The notes under the pieces are model-generated. The model had not been told where the DNA came from and ran no database searches. It saw nothing but the letters and a program-made list of their open reading frames with translations. This document shows positions 23,556 to 32,369 of a DNA stretch of 64,000 nt, one piece after another. The translations under genes and the position numbers were made by a program. Positions within the stretch are counted from its first letter, which is position 1; the number at the start of each line of letters is the position of its first letter. Source of the DNA: JAFGHJ01 sp964525555 (GTDB lineage Bacteria; Hydrothermota; UBA3072); contig CAZGHN010000011.1 in assembly GCA_964525555.1 (NCBI GenBank), positions 1-64,000 on the forward strand, given 5' to 3'.

Positions 23556-24419
23556 TCAGACCCTTTTTGATTCTATCAAACTTTGCAGTTTCTGAAAATC
23601 GATTTCTCTTTCGTACATAGGCTTCTTATTTTTTTTATAAGCTACCAAGTTTTCCTCAAAAGGCTTATTTTCTTTATTTATATAGAAAACACCTAAAGGA
23701 AGTTTGTCTTCCTCTGTTGCCTTCTTAAAAGCTTCATTCTTATCAATCGGATCATAATCTTTATCTAAATAATAAGTGTTTTCCTTAAACCATTTTCTAT
23801 CGTTAAGTTTATTATAAGTAACACAGGGATGAAGTAAATCCACAAGCGCGTATCCTTTGTGTTTTATCGCTTTTTTTATTATCTCTTTAGTTTTTTCTAA
23901 ATCATCCGAATAAGCACGAGCCACAAAAGAAGCGCCGAGACCGATTGCCACAGCCAGAGGATTGAATGGTTTCAGTATAACACCATCTACCTGGACCGGT
24001 GTTCTAAAACCCTGCATGCTCGTGGGTGACGCCTGTCCTTTAGTAAGACCGTATACCATATTGTTATGGATAATATTGGTAATATCCGGATTCCTTCTAA
24101 TCGTGTGTATAAAATGATTACCTCCTTCACCGTACATATCACCATCTCCGCTTTCCGCGATTACGGTTAACTTTTTATTTACCGCCTTTATCGCAGTTGC
24201 CGGAGGAAGAGCCCTTCCGTGCAAACCGTTGAATACATTCGTTTTCAAGTAATGAGGAATCTTCGCCGCCTGGCCAATCCCTGAAACCATAACCAGTTCT
24301 TCGGGTTTTATACCGAGTTCCGATAACGCGTCTTTTAAAATCTTAAGGATGCTGAAATTTCCGCAGCCGGGACACCATGCAATATCTATTTTTCCCATAT
24401 CATAGGTTTTAGCATCCAT
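23556..24419 (-). CDS. korB: 2-oxoacid:ferredoxin oxidoreductase beta subunit
   Basis: A 287-residue thiamine-diphosphate subunit. CPGCGNFSILK near residue 15 and the TPP block SGDGDMYGEGGNHFIHTIR identify it; NNMVYGLTKGQ is typical of the KorB group. It joins the alpha subunit to make or oxidise 2-oxoacyl-CoA with ferredoxin. 2-oxoglutarate is the likely substrate from the two-subunit layout, but pyruvate is not excluded. It overlaps korA by one base (ATG at 24419). Confidence 0.9.
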   Translation of the reverse strand: MDAKTYDMGKIDIAWCPGCGNFSILKILKDALSELGIKPEELVMVSGIGQAAKIPHYLKTNVFNGLHGRALPPATAIKAVNKKLTVIAESGDGDMYGEGGNHFIHTIRRNPDITNIIHNNMVYGLTKGQASPTSMQGFRTPVQVDGVILKPFNPLAVAIGLGASFVARAYSDDLEKTKEIIKKAIKHKGYALVDLLHPCVTYNKLNDRKWFKENTYYLDKDYDPIDKNEAFKKATEEDKLPLGVFYINKENKPFEENLVAYKKNKKPMYEREIDFQKLQSLIESKRV

Positions 24420-26122
24420 TATTTATCCTCCTTTTTCGCTACTTTTTTAAGTTTTTTTACGATCTCCTCTACCCCAAAAGGCAGTCCGTTGTATTTTAAT
24501 ACCGATTTATCGATTTTCATTCCGGTTTCCATTCTAATTAACCTTGCAAATTGCCCGGTAGCATTGTTTTCCACTACTATGGTCTTACCCGCTTTCTCGA
24601 TATATTCTCTGGTATCAGGATGAAGCGGATAAAGTTGTTTATAATGCAAAAAAGCGATATTCTTGTCATCGAGTCTTTCTAAAGCTTCCTTTATACCGTA
24701 ATAAGTAGAACCCCACCCTATCACTAATGTCCTATACTTTTTATTTCCAATAAGCTCCGGAGGTTCTATTTCCTTTTTAATTAAATCCATTTTCCTGAGT
24801 CTCTTATCTGTTATCTCTGTTCTAAAATCCAGGTCCTCGGTTATATGCCCTTCTTCGTCATGCTCGTCGCTGTCCACCGAAACGAGTCCCTGCCCATAAC
24901 CCGGAATACCTCTGGGGCTTATGCCGTTTTTAGTTAATTTATAACGCTTATAATTTTTATCAGTTTTAACTATGAATTTTTTATTCTTTAATTTCGATAG
25001 ATTAATAGAAGAAACAAGAAAAGAAGCATCGAGTAGATATTGATCCGTCATTACAATAACCGGAACCTGAAACTTATCCGCCAGGTTAAAAGCCTTCCTG
25101 CTTAATTTAAAAATATCCTCTGTTTTACCGGGAGCGAATATTATTCTAGGAAATTCTCCGTGACCGGCAAAAAGTGCAAAAAGTAAATCTCCCTGTTCGC
25201 TTCTTGTGGGAAGTCCTGTAGCCGGACCGGGTCTCTGGGCAAGATGAATTACTATCGGAGTTTCCAATATGCCGGAAAGACTCAAACCCTCCGCCATTAA
25301 AGCAAATCCTCCACCCGAGGTAGTAACCATGGCTCTCGCTCCGGCGTAGAAGGCTCCGAGAGACATATTAATAGCGCATATTTCACTCTCTGCCTGCTCC
25401 GCTATTATCCCGAATTCCTCCTGCTGAGTGGAGAGAAAAGTAAGCACTCCGGTCGAAGGGGACATCGGATATGAAGAAATAAAATTACATCCTCCGGCTA
25501 TCGCTCCGAGAGAGACCAGCTCTGTACCGTTTAACAGCGAGCTATCCTTTACCTTCTTGCTTCTCTTTATCTTAAAATCGAATTTATTTTCCTTTATTAG
25601 TTTTTCTCCTATTTCAAAACCTTTTTTCCCGGCTTTGATATTTCCTTCAATAATCTTTTTGTCTTTCTTCCTGAAAAAATCCCTAATAAAACCCCTCACC
25701 ATGGAGAAATCGACACCGAGCATACCGCAGAGTAGTCCAACAGTAACAGTATTAGCGTATAGTTTATTACCCGCCTCTTTTGCCAGTTCTATGAAAGGAA
25801 CTTCGAATGTCTTTTTTGCCCGACCCTCTATAAATTCTTTCTTCCCGAGTATTATCGTATCTTTATCTATCCTCCACTTTACATGGTCCACCGCTTTTGA
25901 ATCTAACGGAATTAAAACATCTATTTTTTCTACAAAAGAATCAACCCACTCATCGGATACTCGTATTTCAGTAGAATTGCTTCCTCCTCTAATTCTAGAC
26001 ATAAACTCTCTCGCTGCAAAAACAAAATAACCTGAACGTTTAAGAACAGAAACGAGTATTTTTTCAACGGTTTGGATACCTTGACCAGCTTCACCGCATA
26101 AAACGATTGAAATATCTTTCAT
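24419..26122 (-). CDS. korA: 2-oxoacid:ferredoxin oxidoreductase alpha subunit with fused gamma domain
   Basis: A 567-residue fusion. Residues 1-185 are the gamma domain (LCGEAGQGIQTVEKIL, RIRGGSNSTEIRV). The alpha domain starts with GTELVSLGAIAGGCNFISSY, then has QAESEICAINMSLGAFYAGA, and ends with the domain around TLVIGWGSTYYGIKEAL. No separate ferredoxin-like delta subunit is encoded nearby, so electrons pass directly to ferredoxin. Promoter and operon order are korA-korB-dehydrogenase. Confidence 0.9.
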   Translation of the reverse strand: MKDISIVLCGEAGQGIQTVEKILVSVLKRSGYFVFAAREFMSRIRGGSNSTEIRVSDEWVDSFVEKIDVLIPLDSKAVDHVKWRIDKDTIILGKKEFIEGRAKKTFEVPFIELAKEAGNKLYANTVTVGLLCGMLGVDFSMVRGFIRDFFRKKDKKIIEGNIKAGKKGFEIGEKLIKENKFDFKIKRSKKVKDSSLLNGTELVSLGAIAGGCNFISSYPMSPSTGVLTFLSTQQEEFGIIAEQAESEICAINMSLGAFYAGARAMVTTSGGGFALMAEGLSLSGILETPIVIHLAQRPGPATGLPTRSEQGDLLFALFAGHGEFPRIIFAPGKTEDIFKLSRKAFNLADKFQVPVIVMTDQYLLDASFLVSSINLSKLKNKKFIVKTDKNYKRYKLTKNGISPRGIPGYGQGLVSVDSDEHDEEGHITEDLDFRTEITDKRLRKMDLIKKEIEPPELIGNKKYRTLVIGWGSTYYGIKEALERLDDKNIAFLHYKQLYPLHPDTREYIEKAGKTIVVENNATGQFARLIRMETGMKIDKSVLKYNGLPFGVEEIVKKLKKVAKKEDK

Positions 26123-26234
26123 TTTTCCTCCTCTCCGTCAGGAATGAATCTAATAGTAAAAAAACACAGAAACATCTGTCTAAAAGCACCATAATAAACA
26201 CAGAAAAAAGTTAATTTTATATTACCTCTATTTA

Positions 26235-26262
26235 AGAGTAGACATCCATTTAAGTTTGTCAA
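26235..26262 (-). promoter_or_regulatory. promoter of korAB
   Basis: TTGACA (26262-26257), a 16-bp spacer and TACTCT (26240-26235). Confidence 0.5.
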
Positions 26263-26318
26263 GTGCTTAAATTTTTGAAATAACACTATTTAAAAGAAAA
26301 GTCAAAAAACCTCAACTC

Positions 26319-26346
26319 TTGACAAATAAAAGTATATCCTTACACT
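26319..26346 (+). promoter_or_regulatory. promoter of the double rhodanese gene
   Basis: TTGACA (26319-26324), a 16-bp spacer and TACACT (26341-26346). The start codon lies about 170 bases further on. Confidence 0.6.
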
Positions 26347-26523
26347 ATAAATAACATTAGAAAGCACCAAAAATTTAGAGTTTGTATCAGATAATTAATA
26401 AAAAAGAAAGAAATGCTTAACAATAGATCTTAAACGGTAAGATTGAAAAAAGTAACTTTTTGTTAATAAATCCGTCTTATAAATCAGTGATTTTTTAATT
26501 TCTAACATTAAAAAGGGGGAACA

Positions 26524-27396
26524 ATGAGGAAAGAGTACCCTTTCGGGAAAGATATAATCAAGTGGACATCTACCAAATGGATTGAAGAAAACCTCGGAAA
26601 CGGCAATTTTATGATTCTGGATGTACAACCCGACATTCATGATTACATCACAGAACATATACCCGGCTCCGTTTACTTCAATCAGAAGCTTCTAAGAATA
26701 CCGTATAAAGGTATCCCCGGAAAATTCGTTTCTGAAAATGTTATCAAACAATTGTTCAACAGAGTAGGATTAAAACCGGATTTTCCCGTTGTGGTCTATA
26801 CCGGAACAGGCAGTTTTCGAGGTTGGGGTGACGGTTTGGAACAAACCATGGTCGCGTATTCACTTGCCCGTTTCGGACACAATAAAGTCTGGCTGCTCGA
26901 TGGTGGCCTGGACAAATGGAAAAAAGAAAATAGAGCTCTAACCAAAGAATTCCCCCCCATAGAAGAATCAGATTTCCCTGTTAACCTGCGAGAAGATTTT
27001 TTCGTAAATATAGAACAGGTGAAAGAAATGAAAGAAAGAGAAGATGTTATTCTGCTGGATGCAAGACCTTCTGAAATGTACGAGGGACAATCCATCTGGG
27101 CAAAACCGGGGCATATTCCGGGAGCAATGAATCTTCCCTGGAAAAGCCTTATGAATTCTGAAAACACAAGACTTTTAAAACCCGGAGAAGAAATAAAAAA
27201 AATCCTTGACGCACAGAATATTACCAAAGATAAAATCATTATATGTTCTTGCGGAACAGGCCGAGAAGCAACAAACGAGTTCATCCTGTTAAAGTATTTT
27301 TTTGATTTTCCAAAGATAAAAAACTACGAAGGTTCGATGACGGAGTGGACTGCTTATCCTGAAAACCCTACCGTAACCGGCAAAAATCCGAGATAA
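26524..27396 (+). CDS. thiosulfate sulfurtransferase with two rhodanese domains
   Basis: A 290-residue sulfurtransferase that moves sulfane sulfur to a thiol acceptor. The first rhodanese domain (about 10-145) contains VVYTGTGSFRGWG, without the catalytic Cys. The second (about 155-285) has the active-site loop IICSCGTGREATNEF. This inactive-plus-active layout is that of SseA-type enzymes. A ferredoxin gene lies about 110 bases downstream. The ribosome site AAGGGGG is strong. Confidence 0.9.
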   Translation: MRKEYPFGKDIIKWTSTKWIEENLGNGNFMILDVQPDIHDYITEHIPGSVYFNQKLLRIPYKGIPGKFVSENVIKQLFNRVGLKPDFPVVVYTGTGSFRGWGDGLEQTMVAYSLARFGHNKVWLLDGGLDKWKKENRALTKEFPPIEESDFPVNLREDFFVNIEQVKEMKEREDVILLDARPSEMYEGQSIWAKPGHIPGAMNLPWKSLMNSENTRLLKPGEEIKKILDAQNITKDKIIICSCGTGREATNEFILLKYFFDFPKIKNYEGSMTEWTAYPENPTVTGKNPR

Positions 27397-27507
27397 AAAT
27401 GCTACCTTGTTCTGAGCGGACTTGCCGGATGAAATTCGAATACCTGCCTGTTAGAATTTAACAAGCAGAAATATAATGCTATAAATATCAGGGCTAAAGG
27501 AGTAAAA

Positions 27508-27699
27508 ATGATAATACCACGAGTAGATAAAGACTTATGTATCAGCTGCGCTACATGCATAAATCTATGTCCCGATGTATTTCAATTTGGAGATGACGGC
27601 AAATCTGAAGTAATAAATCAAGAAGGATGTAATGGTTGTGATTGCCAGGAAGCTGCCGATTCATGCCCGGCCGATGCAATAATACTTGAAGAAAGGTAA
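27508..27699 (+). CDS. small [4Fe-4S] ferredoxin
   Basis: A 63-residue single-cluster ferredoxin. Ligand Cys are in CISCATCINLCP and CPADAI; two extra cysteines occur in CNGCDC between them, probably a disulfide or a remnant of the second cluster. It resembles Thermotoga-type ferredoxins that serve 2-oxoacid oxidoreductases such as KorAB, encoded nearby. AAAGGAG precedes the ATG. Confidence 0.9.
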   Translation: MIIPRVDKDLCISCATCINLCPDVFQFGDDGKSEVINQEGCNGCDCQEAADSCPADAIILEER

Positions 27700-27814
27700 T
27701 AGGTCTTTTATATGCAAATATTACTCTTGAAACTTGATCGAAAAAGATTGATTACTTTAACATTTATTGAAGGAAATCAGGTAGATTATTCATCAACTTT
27801 TCTCCTTAATATTA

Positions 27815-29524
27815 TTACTTATCAAAAAATTTCTCGATTTCATCTTTTTTAAGATTTTTGTAAAATTCATCAACAAGATTCTTACTGGGGGAGGCGACAT
27901 GAAGCAAATCGCACTTTATGTCACTTAGTTTTGATGCCTCTACGCTAAAACTCTTAATACCAAGACTAATAAACAAGGGATAAAACTCTTCAAAGCTCGC
28001 AATTTCGCCACATAGACACACTTCCTTTTTGTGCTTTTGTGTTTCCTTAACAATTATTTCCATAAGACGAACAAGAGAAGGGTGAAGGATATGATACCTT
28101 TTCTCTATTATTTGGTTAGTTCTCGATGCTGCAAGCGTATATTGAAGTAAGTCATTCGATCCTATATTGGCAAAATCGACATATTTCATAAGAACACCCG
28201 ACATTAAAGCTGCTGCAGGCGTCTCTATCATTATTCCTTCTTTTACTTCTTTCTTATACTTCTTTTTCTCTTTTCGTAAAACAGCTTCCGCTTTTTTTCT
28301 TATCTCTCTGAATGATTCTATATCAGATATATCGGATATCATCGGATATAATAATCGGATATTTCCATAAGCCGAAGCTCGAAGTATCGCTTTAATTTGA
28401 TCGATGTAAATCTCATAAAAAGCATCTATGGCTCTTGCTCCACGGATCCCAAGATCATGATTCTCTCCGGGAGGAAGACGTAAATACGTAGGCATCTTGT
28501 CCCCGCTAACATCCAACACCCTTATATTAACACTTTTACCATCCGCGATTTCGGCGATATATCTATAAACCTTAAACCACTCTTCTTCAGATGGGGCTTT
28601 CTCTCTGCTCGAAAATAGAAATTCAGAACGGAAAAGCCCTATTCCATCAAAATTCAAACCCTCGAGCATCTTTATCTCTGCCTGAAGGCTAATATTCGCT
28701 TTCAACGTAAGCCGCTGGCCTTTTTTAGTTTGAGTCGGTTCCACCTCTTTAACCATACAAAATTGTTTACGCTTTTCCGCTTCTTCTATCTTTTGGTCAT
28801 AATATCTTTCTGTTTTATTATCCGGGTTTACAATAACCTTTCCAAGAGAAGCATCCACAATGATTTTGTCACCACACTCGATATTTTTTAAAGCATCTAT
28901 ACCAAACACAATAGGAACGCCAAAATTCTGAGCAAGTATGGTAGCATGTGATGTAAGTCCTCCTTCCTCACTAACAAAAGCAAGCAAATCACTCCGGGCT
29001 ATATTTAAAACCATAGAAGGACTGAGTCTTTTCGATACAACGACTACAGGCTGCCTTTCATCTATAGGACAATGAAATTTTCCGGAAAGCCCATCGAAAG
29101 AAGAAAGAATACGGTTCCTAATATCTACAATGTCATGGGTTATTTCCGAAAAGTGGAAGTCCTTGTTTTGGAATCTTTCTTGATAGATATCAAAAACATC
29201 GTTTACAGCATGCTCCGCATTGATAAGCCTCTTTCTTATGAGAGCAACAATTTCCTCAAACAAAGCCTCATCTTCTAAAATCGTACTATGCGCGGCAAGT
29301 ATTTCTTCACCGGTTTTTCCGAATATCTCTTCCGAGACCTTCAACATCTGCTCTATTGCTTGTCTTGTTTTCCCATAGGCCTCTTTTAGACGAGTAATTT
29401 CTCTCTCTATCTTCTCTTCCTCTATCATATAGTGAGGAATATTTTCTTCTACTTCTTCGGTATAAACATTGGCGATCCCTTTAGCTAAACCCGAATTAGC
29501 ACTTATACCCTTTAAGATTTTCAT
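27815..29524 (-). CDS. ptsI: PTS enzyme I (phosphoenolpyruvate-protein phosphotransferase)
   Basis: A 569-residue enzyme that passes phosphate from PEP to HPr. The phosphohistidine block GGLTSHATILAQNFGVPIV lies near residue 190; the PEP-binding barrel has IGLFRSEFLF, LYPMISDI and LCGEIAS. No HPr or enzyme II gene is in the window, so it may serve a regulatory or distant PTS. It follows pfpI by 33 bases and is the last member of the long sulfur/Fe-S operon or has its own promoter. Confidence 0.93.
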   Translation of the reverse strand: MKILKGISANSGLAKGIANVYTEEVEENIPHYMIEEEKIEREITRLKEAYGKTRQAIEQMLKVSEEIFGKTGEEILAAHSTILEDEALFEEIVALIRKRLINAEHAVNDVFDIYQERFQNKDFHFSEITHDIVDIRNRILSSFDGLSGKFHCPIDERQPVVVVSKRLSPSMVLNIARSDLLAFVSEEGGLTSHATILAQNFGVPIVFGIDALKNIECGDKIIVDASLGKVIVNPDNKTERYYDQKIEEAEKRKQFCMVKEVEPTQTKKGQRLTLKANISLQAEIKMLEGLNFDGIGLFRSEFLFSSREKAPSEEEWFKVYRYIAEIADGKSVNIRVLDVSGDKMPTYLRLPPGENHDLGIRGARAIDAFYEIYIDQIKAILRASAYGNIRLLYPMISDISDIESFREIRKKAEAVLRKEKKKYKKEVKEGIMIETPAAALMSGVLMKYVDFANIGSNDLLQYTLAASRTNQIIEKRYHILHPSLVRLMEIIVKETQKHKKEVCLCGEIASFEEFYPLFISLGIKSFSVEASKLSDIKCDLLHVASPSKNLVDEFYKNLKKDEIEKFFDK

Positions 29525-29557
29525 TTTTTCTTTACCTTATCCTCTATATCTTAAGTT

Positions 29558-30076
29558 TTATGCACCTTTTCCTTTAAGAAATTTTATAATTTCTCTGCAG
29601 AAGGAAGGTAAATCATAGGGATTACGGGAAGTAATCAGATTTCCATCGACGACCACCTCTTCGTCAAGAAATTTAGCTCCGGCATTTATTATATCGTCTT
29701 TTATTGCAAAAAAACATGTTGCTGTCCTCCCTCTTAAAACATCAGCGGAAACTAATACCGAACCCCCGTGACAGATCGCAGCTACAAGCTTTTCTTCTTC
29801 GTTCATCTTTTTAACAAATTCGTTAACTTTTGAATATCGCCGCAAAACATCTGGAGCGTACCCGCCTGGTATTACTACACCATCAAAATCCGAAATTCTG
29901 ACTTCCTCGACCGTGATTTCTTCGGGTGCCGGATAACCTTCTTTACTTTGATATTCTTTCTTCTTTCCGGTCCCTACAAATACTGTTTCGAATCCCGCTT
30001 CTCGCAGCCTCAGATAAGGATACCATACTTCCAGGACCTGATAGTGATCTTCTATCAAAACAGCTATTCTTTTCAT
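29558..30076 (-). CDS. DJ-1/PfpI family protein
   Basis: A 172-residue protein with the nucleophile elbow AAICHGGSVLVSAD (Cys then His) and the GGYAPDVLRR acid region, as in PfpI/YhbO proteins. Members act as general stress proteins, proteases or deglycases; the exact activity cannot be read from sequence. GGAGG precedes the ATG. It lies 91 bases after the FTR gene in the sulfur/Fe-S operon. Confidence 0.88.
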   Translation of the reverse strand: MKRIAVLIEDHYQVLEVWYPYLRLREAGFETVFVGTGKKKEYQSKEGYPAPEEITVEEVRISDFDGVVIPGGYAPDVLRRYSKVNEFVKKMNEEEKLVAAICHGGSVLVSADVLRGRTATCFFAIKDDIINAGAKFLDEEVVVDGNLITSRNPYDLPSFCREIIKFLKGKGA

Positions 30077-30167
30077 TTTATTCCTCCAAGCTTACCTTTT
30101 GAAAATTCATATTTTATTTTTTGTATTATCGTAAATAATATTCGGTCCATTTCCACTCAATCTTTTT

Positions 30168-30686
30168 TTATTCTAAAAATTTCTCAAATCTCTCTTTTTT
30201 TGCCTTACAGATAGGACACACTCCCGGGGGTTCATCACGACCGCAAAGATATCCACAGACCTTGCAACGCCATATTGGTTTAGACAGCTTCGACTGCCCG
30301 ATTTTATTTTCCACAGACTCTCTCTCCATTTTTTCTCTTTCCTCCTTGGGAGGCCTTCTCTCCGGTATCTTTTTTACTTCTTTTTTTCCGTCTACAACCG
30401 CCTGTGATACGTAAAGTCCGCAATAACAGGTATCGTAGTCATTTAAATCAGGGTCTCTATAATCACAGGGACATATTATATCAAGGTCTTTATCTTTTAC
30501 TGCGGACGCAAGTCGGCATGGGCATGCCCAGTATCCATATCTTTTTTCGTTTACAAGCAAACCTTCTACCAGGTCTCTTGTGAATTCCTCATCGGGATTT
30601 AGATGGTAACCTGCAGAGGCTGCCTCTTCATTCAATCTCTTATACAATTTATCGATCAGCTCTTTCGTTATATTAATTTCATCCAT
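30168..30686 (-). CDS. ferredoxin:thioredoxin reductase catalytic subunit fused to a rubredoxin-like domain
   Basis: A 172-residue protein. Residues 10-100 are the FTR beta fold with WACPCRLAS (Cys55, 57), IICPCDYRD (Cys72, 74) and DTCYCGLYV (Cys87, 89), which hold the [4Fe-4S] cluster and redox disulfide; the last motif is CYC rather than the plant CHC. Residues 138-172 form a rubredoxin knuckle pair CKVCGYLCG...CPICKAKKERF. I start it at the ATG at 30686, with AGGAG 11 bases upstream. It overlaps the glutaredoxin gene by 8 bases, so that protein is the likely electron acceptor. Confidence 0.9.
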   Translation of the reverse strand: MDEINITKELIDKLYKRLNEEAASAGYHLNPDEEFTRDLVEGLLVNEKRYGYWACPCRLASAVKDKDLDIICPCDYRDPDLNDYDTCYCGLYVSQAVVDGKKEVKKIPERRPPKEEREKMERESVENKIGQSKLSKPIWRCKVCGYLCGRDEPPGVCPICKAKKERFEKFLE

Positions 30687-30963
30687 TTGGAATTTTACTC
30701 CTGATTTCCTCTTCGTCATAACCATTTATAGATTCCTTATCATTGATAACAATCGTTGGAAAAGACCCCAGAGGATTCCATTTTTCCATCTCTTCTTCCG
30801 CTTTCTTCATTTCTTCTTCATTAAGAAGATCAACATCAATATAATCATACCCCACATTCAGAATATTCAACAATTTTTTTGTCTTTTTACACCAAACGCA
30901 GGTGGATAAAGCATAAAGCATTATCTTCCCCATATTTTTCCCTTCCACGTGTTTTACATCCAT
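30679..30963 (-). CDS. glutaredoxin-like protein
   Basis: A 94-residue thiol-redox protein with the active site STCVWCKKTK and the glutaredoxin FPTIVI cis-proline loop. An internal ATG at 30933 also has a ribosome site and would drop ten residues. Encoded directly before FTR, it probably receives electrons from ferredoxin through FTR and reduces target disulfides. Confidence 0.88.
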   Translation of the reverse strand: MDVKHVEGKNMGKIMLYALSTCVWCKKTKKLLNILNVGYDYIDVDLLNEEEMKKAEEEMEKWNPLGSFPTIVINDKESINGYDEEEIRSKIPNG

Positions 30964-30983
30964 CTTTACCCCTTTAAAAGTTT

Positions 30984-31382
30984 TTATATATTACCATTTA
31001 CCAAATCCTCTAAAGTATAAGATTTTAATGTTCTTTGCAAAGTGACCCCAACTTTTTCCCATAATTTCTTAGCTTTACATTCGCTATACTTTTCACAAAT
31101 CGAAGGAGAATCTATACAGTTGGCGGGATTTAGAGAACCTTCGAGTATATCCACTATCTCACCACAGCTTATCTTATCCGGAGGTCTACCAAGAATATAA
31201 CCCTCTCTCACTCTAACTATTAGCCCTCTGGCTTTTAAAGAAGAAATAATATGATCAAGATACTTCATAGAAACTCCTAGTCGAGAGGCAATATCCTTTA
31301 AAAGAATCGGCTTATCTCTATAACAACGGGCAAGTTCGATCATCGCTCTCATACCATATCTTGTCCTCGTCGAGAAATTCAT
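30984..31382 (-). CDS. Rrf2-family regulator, IscR-like
   Basis: A 132-residue winged-helix regulator. The helix-turn-helix covers ILLKDIASRLGVSMKYLDHI; three cysteines, in NCIDSPSICEKYSEC (near residues 92-105), match the cluster ligands of IscR. It lies inside the operon with nifSU and nfu, which fits an Fe-S sensing repressor that controls its own operon. The 28-bp palindrome at the operon promoter is its most obvious candidate target, which is inference. Confidence 0.88.
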   Translation of the reverse strand: MNFSTRTRYGMRAMIELARCYRDKPILLKDIASRLGVSMKYLDHIISSLKARGLIVRVREGYILGRPPDKISCGEIVDILEGSLNPANCIDSPSICEKYSECKAKKLWEKVGVTLQRTLKSYTLEDLVNGNI

Positions 31383-31433
31383 TCTTCAAGAACTCCCATA
31401 TTTTTTCTCACCCCATTGACGCTTATCATAACA

Positions 31434-31685
31434 TTAAGCAACAGCGACCACTTCTTTAACTTCAGGAACCTGTTTTTTCAGGTAACTTTCTATGCCGGCC
31501 TTCAAAGTTAGCCCGGACATCATACATCCTGAACAAGCCCCCATTAGTCTGACCTTTACAATTCCCTCTTCTGTTATTTCTACCAATTCTACGTCTCCTC
31601 CGTCAGCATGCAGCGAAGGTTTTATATCTTTTATTGCTTCTTCTACTTTTTCCTTAGTTTTATTGATTTCCTTTTCTTTTCCCAT
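31434..31685 (-). CDS. Nfu-type Fe-S scaffold (NifU C-terminal domain)
   Basis: An 83-residue protein with the Nfu motif GACSGCMMSGLTLKAGIES and DGGDVELVEI. It carries a transient [4Fe-4S] cluster at the CxxC pair and delivers it to apoproteins. AAGGAG favours the ATG at 31685. Neighbours nifU and nifS supply the cluster. Confidence 0.92.
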   Translation of the reverse strand: MGKEKEINKTKEKVEEAIKDIKPSLHADGGDVELVEITEEGIVKVRLMGACSGCMMSGLTLKAGIESYLKKQVPEVKEVVAVA

Positions 31686-31730
31686 TTTCACTCCTTTTCT
31701 TTATATTTAAAAGCACAAATCAACTTTTCC

Positions 31731-32366
31731 TTAAACAGTAAACCTGACAATAACTTTATCTACATCCCAAAGATTTTCAAGCTTTTCTAATATTTCTTCC
31801 CTGATGTTGTTCGCAAACTGATGATCTTCGGGAAGACTTACCGATACCTCGATTGTTCCATTTTCAATTTTAACACTATCGATTAAATTAGTTCTTACAA
31901 GGTCGAGCCCCGCAAGTGGATTCATAACGTGTCTTAGTCTCTTCAATACTATTTCTTTTGTTGTCGGTATCTTCTCCTTAACAAGACCGTGCTTTTCCTC
32001 ATAATTGGCAATTGCAGCCCGCAGACCGTCCACAGCGAGCACGGAACAATGCGTTTTTATTTTTGGTAGTCCTCCGAGCGCATCCGAAGCTTCTCTCCAA
32101 TTTATTTTTTTAGCCTCTTCGAGAGTTTTACCCTTAGCAAGTTCGGTAATAATTGAACCAGTGGCAATGTTTGACGCACATCCGTACGATTCAAACTTTA
32201 TATCCTTTATCTTCTTCGAATCCTCATCTACTTTAATATAAACAGATACCATATCTCCGCACGCAGGACTTCCCTCCGTAGACTTTCCATCAGGGTTTTC
32301 GATGCTTCCTACATTTCTGGGATTTCTAAAATGTTCAAGCACTTTTTCGTTATACGGAAATTTCAT
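31731..32366 (-). CDS. nifU: IscU/NifU-like scaffold fused to a DUF59 (MIP18-like) domain
   Basis: A 211-residue fusion. The N-terminal 125 residues are IscU: Cys in GSPACGDMVS (with the conserved Asp), Cys in YGCASNIATGS and Cys in KTHCSVLAVDG. The last 80 residues, from KEIVLKRLRHVMNPLAG to VDKVIVRFTV, match the DUF59/MIP18 pattern but without its conserved cysteine. Most bacteria encode these parts separately. It assembles clusters with sulfur from NifS, whose gene is 3 bases upstream. Confidence 0.9.
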   Translation of the reverse strand: MKFPYNEKVLEHFRNPRNVGSIENPDGKSTEGSPACGDMVSVYIKVDEDSKKIKDIKFESYGCASNIATGSIITELAKGKTLEEAKKINWREASDALGGLPKIKTHCSVLAVDGLRAAIANYEEKHGLVKEKIPTTKEIVLKRLRHVMNPLAGLDLVRTNLIDSVKIENGTIEVSVSLPEDHQFANNIREEILEKLENLWDVDKVIVRFTV

Positions 32367-32369
32367 CTT

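Larger units (their letters stand above)
26123..26523. other. divergent promoter region between korA and the rhodanese gene
   Basis: A 401-base gap without a gene and largely without the repeat families seen elsewhere. It contains a minus-strand promoter for korAB, a plus-strand promoter for the rhodanese gene, and a rhodanese leader of about 165 bases that is A/T-rich and shows no riboswitch fold I can name. Confidence 0.6.
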
